Of a stretch of DNA of 64,000 nucleotides, positions 36,412-45,811 are shown piece by piece (position 1 is the first letter of the stretch; each line of letters starts with the position of its first letter). Below the pieces are notes generated by a model. It searched no databases. It was not told the origin of the DNA and saw only the letters and a program-made list of their open reading frames with translations. A program made the translations under genes and the position numbers. Origin of the DNA: Flectonema sp. DT1601 (taxonomy: Eukaryota > Euglenozoa > Diplonemea > Diplonemida > Diplonemidae); assembly GCA_964019425.1 (NCBI GenBank), contig OZ025857.1, forward strand, positions 124,001 to 188,000. Direction: 5' to 3'.

Positions 36412-39400
36412 TTATCTACCTCGGGGATTACTTCGCAGGAGGCGACTTAGGCGAGAGAGGAACTTAGAAAGCTTGGATTCCGACCAGCTAGGATTGACCA
36501 GCACATTAACCATAGAAAGGTCGTCAATAACAACATTTAAATCGGTAGCTTTATAAGCGTTATCAATAAGTTCCATAACATATTTCTTCACATCAGAACC
36601 CAGTAGCGAGAAACTTGTCTTCCTTTCGATGTGTGTGATTAGTTTCTTCCTCACAAAAATACCCTGAAGCGGAAACTTCAACAACAACGGATTGTCAGAT
36701 AACTCTTTAAGATGATTATCAAGCTTGCTGATCAATAACAACGTGAAAGGCTGCCATTCGGTTCGAAAGAACATATCCAGAGATAGCTCATCATCAGGTG
36801 TCGGAAATCTCATGGTTTGCTTTACTAATTCCCTGGTCTCAACGCATTCAAGCAGCAGATGCTCAGTTGAGGTATCCTGAAAGCCACAGAACAGACAACA
36901 TTTAAAGCCCGCAGTGACCCTCGGTAGCTTTACAAGCCTGTGGTGAGAGGTTCGCAGACGAGACAATTCTACCTCCTGCCCCCTATTGAGACAGGGAAGG
37001 AAACGCTGAGGGCCAGATCCTAGAGTCGCTTTGCTGTATGAATGCGAAGAGTCCACAGTACCCATAGCCTTCCAATTTGCTTGTTTCTTAATACAACATT
37101 GAGCCATCCTGAAATCATACGGAGTTAGTTCAGGGTCAACTGATTGCAAGGCTGCCTTCTTTGCCAGTGTATCAGCCAGTTCATTCCCTGCAATGCCACA
37201 ATGAGATGGGACATGTTGGAAAATCAACGGCCTATCAAGAAGCACTGAGCGTTCAAAAATCTCACGATTTGTTGATGATGACTGCCTGGATGGCCCCCTA
37301 TGCAGGGAGGCAAGCGCCGACTGACAATCACTGAAAATATGAATCACGCCATGCGAAACAACATGAAGATTCTCCTCTAGTAGTTCAAGGGCTGACAATA
37401 GTGCTAGTTGTTCTGCATTGTAAATCGTGAGGGACGGTTGGAACTTGGAGAGCTTCTCAATGACCTTGCCAGCAACTAGCAGAACAGCAGCCCCCCCACA
37501 TAATAATCCCCGCTCCTCGTCATGGAAGACCGAGGCATCAGTGTAGACTTCAGCAACACACGGGGGCAGTTCATTGAGGGTCGTCATCGCCACAGTATAC
37601 TTCTCCTCAGGTGTGTCAGTCTTGTCATAACCGCAGGACGTGTTTACAACCAAAGGAGGATGCTTCGACCACGGAGGGTACTGATGTGGCAGAACTTTCT
37701 GGGACCTAAGCTCTGACAGAGAAAATTCCGAGGAACAGGCTTCAACTCTAGTCTGCCATGGTCTCTTCTTCTCACCACCGTTAAACAGCCTCCATGAAGG
37801 ACATTCAGGTTGTCGCCTTAGCAAATCTTCATGAACTAGGGCAAGGAGCCTAGATATCGTTTGTTGCAGCGGTGGAATTCGCGACTCAACTGTGAGCACC
37901 ACATCCTTCGTCGAGAACGAGCAACCAGTGAGTCTTATCCTTAGATGACGCAAGCACGCTTCGATCCGCTTGATCTGAGCATCAGACAAAAAGGGAGAAA
38001 AGGCCTTTAGTCCAAAGAACGCTCGAGATAACACTGCACCATCTACAAGCTGACGAAGGGTATCAGTTTTGACCTCATAGGCAGAGAACATTTTGAGTAA
38101 ACCGCAACCAGCTCGAATTGTTTTCACAATCTTATCCACCTGTTCGTCGAAGCATAGCGAGTCATCAATGATAACTCCTAGGTATTTCGCGCTCCTGACA
38201 CGTTTCAGCGGGATCGCTGCTTTCAGCCTGAACTCTTTGCTCTTACGAGCACAGGCCAGTCGGACAAAGTCAGAACGTCTCGTCACCGGGTAACCATCAA
38301 TCTCCAGTGGCAGCAAAGCATCAGCGAGATCCAGAACTGCCCCTATTGATGGAGAAAGCTTCTCAGTGAGAGCACCGGCAGAGCCTGTAGGCATGTGTAA
38401 CTCTTCAACAGACGATGGGAAGTAAAAGCGAGGTGCCCTACTCCATTCGACATCGGAGCCAGAGATGCGCTTACCAAAGGCAACGTACTCTGTTTTCTTC
38501 ATGTTTACCTCCATCTTAGAGGAAACCATCCAACCTTCTATCTGAGAGATGACGGACAGGCCCTTCGCTTCGATCCCATCTATCTTCTCATGTTGCAGAA
38601 ACACGGCAAGATCATCAGCAAACAGAACACTGAGATCAGCATCACTTATTAGACCTGGCAGGGAGTCGACAAAGATCCGAAATAAGAGAGGACCAAGCAC
38701 AGATCCTTGAGGGACCCCCTTTGTACACGATCTGGATCCATTATCTAATCCCAGAGACAGACTCACATTTCTATCCGAAAGATAATTCGCAAGCCATTTA
38801 ACATACGGAACCGGCAGGACAGCTACCAATCTATCAACGAGTATTTGATGATCCACGTTATCGAATGCCCCAGAGATATCAAAGAGGATGATCGCTCCAT
38901 AACCATCATAGAGTTTCTGCACACCGGAAGCCGCATCCACCAATAGCGAGATGTTCTCTTCTACATTTCTGCCCGGCGTAAAACCAGACTGCCTAGGGTC
39001 CAACTTCCCCTCCAACAAATGTTCACATCGATTACCTACAAGCGACTCCAAGCACTTCGAAACAATTGACGTCAAAGAGATTGGTCTGTAAGAAGACGGA
39101 AGAAGCGGGTCACGATCCCCTCCCTTCGGAATTATTATCACCTTGGCCTTTTTCATGCAAGAGGGAAAGATACCCCTCCTGAAAGATAGCGAGGCGAGTC
39201 TAAGCAATAGTAGGAGCATACGGGGACCCAAGTTAAGCAGCATATTATTAGAAACAGAATCTAAACCAGACCCGTGGGAGGGAGTCAATGACTTCAGTAC
39301 CGTGTATAACTCATGAATCGAAAAAGAACCACAGCTTGAGTCATCATAATCAGCAGGCTTCGAATCAGGAACTAATAACGGTGAGGATTTTGAATCACCA

Positions 39401-40461
39401 AAGAAATGGTCGAGTAAATCATCAGCAGCTACCGGAACTTCCTTCGAATTAGACCGACCGCCCCTGAGTTCCCGCAGTTTGTCGAAGGCCCAGGCCGCTC
39501 CTTTTGAAGAACCAATTTTCGCAATAAGATCAGGTCTCAGCTTAGGTAATTTCTTCCTCCGCTTCGTATCAGATTTGAACCATTTGTTTGGAAGCGTTTC
39601 AATAGCCACCTCCTCAATTAGACTAATAAATTCACATCCAAGCTTGTTCACATTAGACATCCCCTCCAAACGATGAGCTCGCGCTTCAGTTAGCACGCGA
39701 AATGAGACCCAGTGCTCATCCTCGAACTTGTTGTAGAACCAGCGGCGGTGAGCGGGAGTGGTAATTTGTGAGCAGCCCGGATATACCGAGATGTCAACCA
39801 CTATTGGCGTGTGGTCGGACCCACTATCAGACGCACTGTATTGGTGTACATTCAACACCTCAATATTGCTGTCGACAAGAAACAAATCAGGTGAAGTCTC
39901 TGAACAAGGTCTTGTATCCAGCGGAACATCGCAAATCTGCAGTCCATTTCCGTTAATCCAATCAAGAACTGACAGACCTCGCGACGAACTACTTGTTGGA
40001 ACCACCCTCGACCACGACCGATGGTGAGCATTGAAATCTCCACATACTACTTCACCGAAGACAACAGAGGTCGGCACCAAGAAATTCTGCGGAATATACA
40101 CATTAGAAGACGTAATCGGACCGATGTCTGTCATTACCTCGACAACTAACACCTCAAACGGTGAATTACGCTCAGTTGGATCCGATAATCTCCTGACCAC
40201 AAGGGAGTCCCTGCAGAAAGTCGCCAGTCCACCACCGCGTTTTGCCTTGCCATCAAAATTTAATCTGATTCTGTCCCTACGGAAGCAGGTGTATCCCTGA
40301 AGTTGAATCTGTTCATCAAGAACCAGATCAGTGAGCCAAGTTTCTTGAATATGGAGGATGTCAGGATTAGCCGATTGAACGAGCCGTACCAGAGATTCAT
40401 GGTGCTTTACCATCGACAGCGCATTCCAACTAAGTATTCTCAGCGGCGATATATCAGACAT
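36412..40461 (-). CDS. LINE ORF2: AP-type endonuclease, reverse transcriptase, RNase H, zinc knuckle, about 1,349 aa from its first ATG
   Basis: Residue numbers count from the frame opening at 40551. Endonuclease about 35-260: RILSWNALSM, HIQETWL, VVCGDFNAHHRSW, SDHTPIVVDIS. Reverse transcriptase about 430-760: KVIIIPKGGDRDPLLPSSYR, ILFDISGAFDNVDHQIL, KGVPQGSVLGPLLF and the catalytic LFADDLAVF (FADD in place of YADD). RNase H about 1000-1140: EVYTDASV, AEQLALLSALELL, HIFSDCQSALASL, HVPSHCGIAGNELADTLAKKA, with the D-E-D-D set. A C-terminal C-x2-C-x8-H-x4-C knuckle lies in CCLFCGFQDTSTEHLLLEC. The frame has no ATG until 40461; it is continuous with ORF1 across one TAA, so it may be made by readthrough instead of its own start. 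Confidence 0.95.
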   Translation of the reverse strand: MSDISPLRILSWNALSMVKHHESLVRLVQSANPDILHIQETWLTDLVLDEQIQLQGYTCFRRDRIRLNFDGKAKRGGGLATFCRDSLVVRRLSDPTERNSPFEVLVVEVMTDIGPITSSNVYIPQNFLVPTSVVFGEVVCGDFNAHHRSWSRVVPTSSSSRGLSVLDWINGNGLQICDVPLDTRPCSETSPDLFLVDSNIEVLNVHQYSASDSGSDHTPIVVDISVYPGCSQITTPAHRRWFYNKFEDEHWVSFRVLTEARAHRLEGMSNVNKLGCEFISLIEEVAIETLPNKWFKSDTKRRKKLPKLRPDLIAKIGSSKGAAWAFDKLRELRGGRSNSKEVPVAADDLLDHFFGDSKSSPLLVPDSKPADYDDSSCGSFSIHELYTVLKSLTPSHGSGLDSVSNNMLLNLGPRMLLLLLRLASLSFRRGIFPSCMKKAKVIIIPKGGDRDPLLPSSYRPISLTSIVSKCLESLVGNRCEHLLEGKLDPRQSGFTPGRNVEENISLLVDAASGVQKLYDGYGAIILFDISGAFDNVDHQILVDRLVAVLPVPYVKWLANYLSDRNVSLSLGLDNGSRSCTKGVPQGSVLGPLLFRIFVDSLPGLISDADLSVLFADDLAVFLQHEKIDGIEAKGLSVISQIEGWMVSSKMEVNMKKTEYVAFGKRISGSDVEWSRAPRFYFPSSVEELHMPTGSAGALTEKLSPSIGAVLDLADALLPLEIDGYPVTRRSDFVRLACARKSKEFRLKAAIPLKRVRSAKYLGVIIDDSLCFDEQVDKIVKTIRAGCGLLKMFSAYEVKTDTLRQLVDGAVLSRAFFGLKAFSPFLSDAQIKRIEACLRHLRIRLTGCSFSTKDVVLTVESRIPPLQQTISRLLALVHEDLLRRQPECPSWRLFNGGEKKRPWQTRVEACSSEFSLSELRSQKVLPHQYPPWSKHPPLVVNTSCGYDKTDTPEEKYTVAMTTLNELPPCVAEVYTDASVFHDEERGLLCGGAAVLLVAGKVIEKLSKFQPSLTIYNAEQLALLSALELLEENLHVVSHGVIHIFSDCQSALASLHRGPSRQSSSTNREIFERSVLLDRPLIFQHVPSHCGIAGNELADTLAKKAALQSVDPELTPYDFRMAQCCIKKQANWKAMGTVDSSHSYSKATLGSGPQRFLPCLNRGQEVELSRLRTSHHRLVKLPRVTAGFKCCLFCGFQDTSTEHLLLECVETRELVKQTMRFPTPDDELSLDMFFRTEWQPFTLLLISKLDNHLKELSDNPLLLKFPLQGIFVRKKLITHIERKTSFSLLGSDVKKYVMELIDNAYKATDLNVVIDDLSMVNVLVNPSWSESKLSKFLSRLSRLLRSNPRGR

Positions 40462-40569
40462 CGGACCAGGGTGTCTCGGAAAACCACTACGATAGAGTTC
40501 CAGAAGCCCACTCACAGAATAATAGTACTCCAAGGACGGAGTCTTTCCCAATAAAGAGTCAATTGGAAG

Positions 40570-40578
40570 TGGTTGTTA
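40570..40578 (-). promoter_or_regulatory. Putative stop-codon readthrough site between LINE ORF1 and ORF2
   Basis: ORF1 ends in TAA (40578-40576) followed directly by CAA CCA. This fits CAR-YYA, the context known after leaky stops such as that of tobacco mosaic virus. ORF2 is in the same frame as ORF1 and no other stop lies between them. Readthrough would give one ORF1-ORF2 fusion protein of about 1,960 residues. Frame and sequence are seen directly; readthrough itself is inferred. Confidence 0.6.
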
Positions 40579-42297
40579 ATTCCTCGAGTAGTCCCGTTTC
40601 TCATTCCGGTCAAGACGGTCAGCCATTTCAGACTTAGTAGCAGCAACAGAGTTAGCTCGTTGCCTACTTGAGACCGTCAGCCTCTGAGAACCCGATCCTT
40701 TATCGTTATTCAGGGACTCAATCTCCTTTCGAAGACATCTATTCGCATCCCTCTCTTCAGCAAGGTCCTGCCGTAGACTCTTCACAGCAGCCGTTAGTTC
40801 AGTAACCTGCGATACCAATTTAGAAATGTCGGATTGTTGACAGTTGTACTGCGAAGGCGGTAGGGGCAGCTGCTGTTTGTTCGATTGTAGCGTCTGCAGA
40901 TATTGCTGATTTTGCTGATTTTGCTGAGAAACAGGCGGTGGTGATAAATCAATTCCAACAGATGGCGCAGCGTTAGGTTGACAGAGGTGAGGAAACTCGT
41001 CCAGGTCCATCTTATCGGGATTCTGCTTGCCGAGACCCACCTCTTTGATTGTGATCATGTCATCACGAAGAATGATGAAGTTACTCTTGGGTTTCTCCTT
41101 GGCCACTACAATCATCTTAGGAAGCTCCTTTCTGCTCCTGTACCTAGCAACGACGTTAATCTCCCACCCTTGGTGAGCACAGACCTGCACTACTTCCAGC
41201 GAACTCATCGCATCAATTGCTCGGCTCCTCAAACAGAACTTGAGGCCTTCAGGTGGAGGCGGCAGTGCATTCTCACCCAGCTTCGATCGCACGTAATCTT
41301 CGTCGGTCTTCAGACACACAATCCCCAGCTTGCGTGAGTGGCGGTAGAACCTCAGAGGTAACCGGAGTTCACCGGCTAGCGATGAGGCTAACTTAAAATC
41401 CACCGTGAGCTGGATTGACGACCTGCACGGTGCTGTGTCTGCGAAATTCGGTACTGATAAGAAGTACCCACCACTCCCACTTGCCCTTCTCAAGGCGTCA
41501 ACAGCGTCTGCTGGCACCCTCATGTTCACAGACTTAACATGAGGGTCTGATTCCTTCTTGTTGGCAGGCCACAAGAGGTGCGGCTCGATGGGCATGTTCG
41601 TGACTGCTGTGTAGTAGTCAGAAGCCTTCTTGCACAACTCATTAGGTGAAGGTACCTTGTCGTTGGAGTGGAGCGCGTGGTGGTGGAACAATACCACTCG
41701 ATTGTCACCGGCAGTCAGAGCGTCTCCACGGAAGAGGGTAGCTGGTTTCCCGGTTGATACAATCCAACCGGTCCGATGTGTCAGTACACCGTCGTTTACC
41801 ACCGCCGGGAACTGTATCTTCTTACCGCCCCCAGGGTTTTTCTTGCAAATTACCGAGAGGTTTGTTCCCGGTCGGAGTTTAATCATCGCATCTACATCAG
41901 AGGCCGTGCCCAGTGACACACCACACGTAATCGACGTGTTAAACACGCCTGACATCGAAATTATTGGAACAGACCAGTCATCATCACGGAGTTGGCAGTC
42001 CCACCGCTTCTCTTGCACATTCGGTAAATTAGTTGCTGCCTTCCCATCACATCGGACCTCCTTCAGTCCACTAAACGAATTCAGCGCTTGAGCCGGCTCA
42101 GGCTTGCGCTTCACTACCTTGGGCCGCTTACCACGTACCCTCGTCCATTCCTCATTCATCGGCGATAAATCCACCGATGGCTTCTCTCCCCCGTTGCGTT
42201 TAGTAACCCCCTTTACATTCAAACCCTTCTGCATCTCACCGAGCATGCCCACCATCTTCTCCAGCATCAGGCCAAATAGGCCTGGATCCAATGTCAT
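40576..42297 (-). CDS. LINE ORF1 protein, 573 aa
   Basis: Starts at the ATG of MTLDPGLFGLMLEKMVGML. Residues 50-110 are basic (RVRGKRPKVVKRKPEP). A mixed alpha/beta middle (about 110-400) lacks the CCHC knuckles common in I-clade ORF1 proteins, as far as I can see. A Gln/Pro-rich stretch (about 455-500) precedes a C-terminal coiled coil (VSQVTELTAAVKSLRQDL...RCLRKEIESL). By analogy with other LINEs it should bind the element RNA and oligomerise through the coiled coil. The frame is unbroken. Confidence 0.88.
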   Translation of the reverse strand: MTLDPGLFGLMLEKMVGMLGEMQKGLNVKGVTKRNGGEKPSVDLSPMNEEWTRVRGKRPKVVKRKPEPAQALNSFSGLKEVRCDGKAATNLPNVQEKRWDCQLRDDDWSVPIISMSGVFNTSITCGVSLGTASDVDAMIKLRPGTNLSVICKKNPGGGKKIQFPAVVNDGVLTHRTGWIVSTGKPATLFRGDALTAGDNRVVLFHHHALHSNDKVPSPNELCKKASDYYTAVTNMPIEPHLLWPANKKESDPHVKSVNMRVPADAVDALRRASGSGGYFLSVPNFADTAPCRSSIQLTVDFKLASSLAGELRLPLRFYRHSRKLGIVCLKTDEDYVRSKLGENALPPPPEGLKFCLRSRAIDAMSSLEVVQVCAHQGWEINVVARYRSRKELPKMIVVAKEKPKSNFIILRDDMITIKEVGLGKQNPDKMDLDEFPHLCQPNAAPSVGIDLSPPPVSQQNQQNQQYLQTLQSNKQQLPLPPSQYNCQQSDISKLVSQVTELTAAVKSLRQDLAEERDANRCLRKEIESLNNDKGSGSQRLTVSSRQRANSVAATKSEMADRLDRNEKRDYSRN

Positions 42298-42317
42298 AGT
42301 TGTTAATTATTGGAAAT

Positions 42318-42356
42318 CAATAAAGTACAGAGATAAAATATGTTTAAATAGAAGAT
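42318..42356 (-). other. Spliced-leader-like sequence at the LINE 5' end
   Basis: The minus strand reads ...TATCTCTGTACTTTATTG, ending at 42318, 20 nt before the ORF1 ATG. The last 13 bases, CTGTACTTTATTG, equal the 3' end of Leishmania and Diplonema spliced leaders as I remember them. A 39-nt leader of the usual length would start at 42356 with ATCTTCTATTTAAAC. The 5' part is not expected to be conserved between groups. Confidence 0.7.
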
Positions 42357-45025
42357 GGTTATTGTATACCAATTTAGGTACCTCGAAAAACTAATTACCG
42401 CGGCAGTAACCTTGTCCGAGAAATTCGTGGGAGACAATACACGTTGCAAGTTCCATAGCGAGTGTGACTTTGATCCAGGTTCTTATAATGTATCGGGTGT
42501 GAATACCTACACATTAAGAGCGAGGAAGCAAATCCCACATGAAACCCGAAACTTGCATCCACGTAACTTAACAATACCTTGTTTTAGTTCACAATAAATA
42601 GTGTAGAGTGAAGCAACACTAGTCCGAAAATAAGGTTGTGCCTCATAATAAATAGAAAGCAAGAAAAAAAAAAAAAATAAAATAAAATAAATAAAAAAAC
42701 TCTTTTTTTACATTTACGGCTTCGCCACTGATTAGTTAGAATAGAGAAGTAGAAATCCATTACACTACATATTGCGCATCGCTGATACAGCAAACTATAG
42801 AGCATCGGGTAAACTCTATAAAAGGACCAAATCTTGTTAGCATTGTTATGTATAGTAAAACATTGTATCACACTTAGCGACTTGTAGTGCTAATGATGTT
42901 TAAAAAGTGGACTAGTGTATGTTGCTTCTTACCAAAAGACATTATTTTATAAAAATAAAAGTTGTTTTGTTCGGCAACAAGGCACGCCCGATGATTATTT
43001 TTTTTAAAAAGATGCAACCTTAACAAGGAAAAATAATAAATAAAAATATAAATTCAATAGTTACCCGCAAGTAAGAGGGTTGCAGAACAAACACTGCAGA
43101 CAGAGTAGTTCATGCAACCCAAAGTTAGAGTTTCATGTTTTTTTTTTTTTTTTTTTTTTTTCGTTCAATAATTTTCAATTTATTTGCTCTTGCCATAGAA
43201 TCCATTGCAGCTAGAGCATCTTGTGTATTAGATAGCTGATGGAAAGCTTATAAAAAAAAGTCGTGATAAAATCATGGTTGTAACGCCCCTACAAGCCCCT
43301 ACATAATGAAGAACATGGGTCTCACATGGGCTGTTTATGGGCTTAATACGGGCTCAACAAGTAGCACTATAGTAGGCGCATTGCTCTACACAGAAATCCC
43401 ATCCTGTCATCATTGCGTATGGGATTTACATCACAAGGTAGGTTTTGGTACATAAAAAAAAAAGAAAAGAAAAAGAGCCCTTATCCATCCCAAATGTCCC
43501 TATCTTGAGCCCAAATCTTCAATGGTCGCTACAACTTATTTCTTCGTTCTTTTTCTTTCCTCAATACAGAATTCATAAAACACTAAAGTACATTATTAAT
43601 TAATCGCTGAAGTGTTCTAGGATCGGGGGTAGGCAGCAGAATAAACAGATTTGTAGCTTGAGGGTAAAAGATAACAATTGCTTTAATACTTATATAAAGA
43701 ACTAAGTCTTGCTATGCAATATTGATCCTTTTCTCTCTCAAGGTTAATTGGTTTGCCCCGATAAAATAAAACGGGTTTAGCAAAAGTCATAGGCAACTTG
43801 CAACTGAAAGGAATTAAATATCTGCGAGAAACTCGCTAGCAAGAAACTCTTCTTTTTTGTGAATGTAACGTGAGTAAGAAGAGGTTTATGTCGTTTTTTT
43901 ACTTATGACAATTGCTGTTTTGCGTAAAAAAAAGTAGGAGAAGAAACACAAATCATACATTGGCGTTACAAATGAAAACAAAACAATCTGGTAGGTGTGA
44001 CTAATCGCAGCAGTAAAAAAAAGAGGTTTTGCCCGTTTGTTGTTGTCAGTTTGTTTGTGATGGGCAGTTTATAACCAAATTTTCTGTTTACTTTATTTTA
44101 TTTTTATAAATCTTTTTTTTTTTTTTTTTTTTTTTTTTAGTTTTTCATTCTTTGTGATTGTTTGTATAACAATAATAATAATAATAATAAAAAGAATTTA
44201 GCACGCGAATCGTGCTGCGGTATTGTAAATGAATGACACAAAAACGGAACATCCTGAGCCGAAAATGAAAAAAAAGATGCAAATGTGCAAGAACCATCTA
44301 CGTTAGTACTATGTTAAGTGTGACGAGACAATTCGCAGCAGTAAAAAGAGTCAGTTTTCAAGTTTGTTTGCTTGCATTGTGTGGCTGATCTTCTTTATTT
44401 CTTTTTTGCATATCTTTCGTCTCTCTTCATTTTCAAAGCATAACTATTGCAAAATAAATAAAAGATGCTTGATTATTGAGGCAAAAAGAAAAAAAAAAAA
44501 AAAAACCAGCAGCAATCGATGCCGCATTGTTGAAAACGAAGGCTAAAACTAAAGCCATCTTTCTGAATAATAATAAATTGGAGCAATGGCAGGCAAAACT
44601 TCAAATTTCTTGCAGAAAAGGCCATTACACTGTCCATCAACTGTTAGTTAGCTATAACGAGGTCCTTTTAATAAATCAAGACCACAAGCCTTTTTTTTTT
44701 TTCTATTTTTTGCATAATATTATGAAATATAAAAAAAAAAGTGACAAACACATGAAGACATCAAAAAATGAATTAAAATTTTTTTTCTTTTTTTTTTTTT
44801 TTTTTTTTTTTCTTTTCAGATTTTAACAAGACTGTAAAAAAAAGAACAAAAAAAAAAAAAAAAAAAATTAAAAAATACAAAGTCTAATATTATCAAATAC
44901 CTCCTCAGGAATTCAACAAGATTGTGGGCACACTTCAAAGGGTGCGCAAAAGTCTCGCAATGGTGCCGGACGCGGCATGCTGTCGCGAACCTAGCAAAAA
45001 AAATGGAAAAAAAATATAAAAAAAA
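42357..45025. other. Gene-free spacer, part 1
   Basis: About 2.7 kb of AT-rich DNA with T-runs at 43139-43161 and 44108-44139. It holds one copy of a dispersed repeat at 42757-42855. No gene or known RNA was recognised. Confidence 0.55.
42757..42855. repeat. Dispersed repeat, copy 1 (second copy at 52341)
   Basis: Shares CGCTGATACAGCAAACTATA and GAGCATCGGGTAAACTCTAT with 52341-52462, followed in both by a diverged block ending in CATTGTTATG-like text. Family unknown. Confidence 0.8.
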
Positions 45026-45811
45026 GAAACTACTTTTAAATATTTAAAAAAAATATAAAACTGTTTAAAACATGCATGAAAGTAGGCATAGAAATATTGC
45101 TTCAAAGGGGCTGCGCAATATTACGACACTGCATAGCAGACAGCATTCCCAAGCAATGCAAGTTAAAAATAAAAGAGACCTGCTCGTTCCTGGAATTGGA
45201 AAAACTACGTTTCTGCAAAAAGGACAGAACTTCGTCACAAGTAAACCTCTAATTACAATAGGGTTTAAAAGTAAAAATACGAACTTCAAGTAACGAAGGG
45301 GAAAAAAATAAAAAAAAAAAAAGTTGGTGAGGATTTTTCTGTTTGTCGCTGCATCGGGAAAACATCCACGTCAGTCAAACAGACCACTTTCTGCAACACA
45401 TTCCAACGGTATTTAAAAGAAACTACTTTTAAATAATCAAAAAAAAAATAAGACTGTCTAAAACATGCATGAAAGTAGAAAACCACGGTATAGAAATATT
45501 ACTTCAAAGGGGCTGCGCAATATTACACTACGACACTGCATAGCAGACAGCATTCCCAAGCAATGCAAGTTAAAAATAAAAGAGACCTGCTCGTTCCTGG
45601 AATTGGAAAAACTACGTTTCTGCAAAAAGGACAGAACTTCGTCACAAGTAAACCTCTAATTACAATAGGGTTTAAAAGTAAAAATACGAACTTCAAGTAA
45701 CGAAGGGGAGAAAAAAAAAAACAAGTTGGCGAGGATTTCTTTGGTTTGTCGCTGCATCGGGAAAACATCCACGAGTCAAACAGGACACTTTCTGCAACAC
45801 ATTCCAATGGT
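45026..45811. repeat. Two-copy tandem duplication, period about 393 bp
   Basis: GAAACTACTTTTAAAT occurs at 45026 and 45419, CATGCATGAAAGTAG at 45071 and 45464, and GGACAGAACTTCGTCACAAG in both copies. Over 230 bp in the middle are almost identical; the ends differ by small indels. No conserved reading frame is convincing. Confidence 0.92.

Larger units (their letters stand above)
36085..42356 (-). mobile_element. Full-length, apparently intact Ingi/I-like LINE with a spliced-leader-like 5' end
   Basis: Read on the minus strand the element has a 5' end resembling a spliced leader (42356-42318), a 20-nt leader, ORF1 (42297-40576), one in-frame TAA, ORF2 with endonuclease, reverse transcriptase, RNase H and a zinc knuckle (to 36412), a roughly 300-bp 3' UTR, and a tail of TAAA-type units (36113-36085). 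That domain order is that of the I/Ingi group of non-LTR retrotransposons, including ingi and L1Tc of trypanosomes. The coding part looks clearly more GC-rich than the host genes. Both frames are open throughout, so insertion is recent. I could not identify target-site duplications; the 5' limit is good to about 5 nt and the 3' limit to about 10 nt. Confidence 0.9.

Noticed and set aside
36412-42356. LINE as a decayed copy
   Set aside because: Both frames are open and all catalytic motifs are present; the single TAA between ORF1 and ORF2 sits at the expected boundary and is better read as a normal part of the element.
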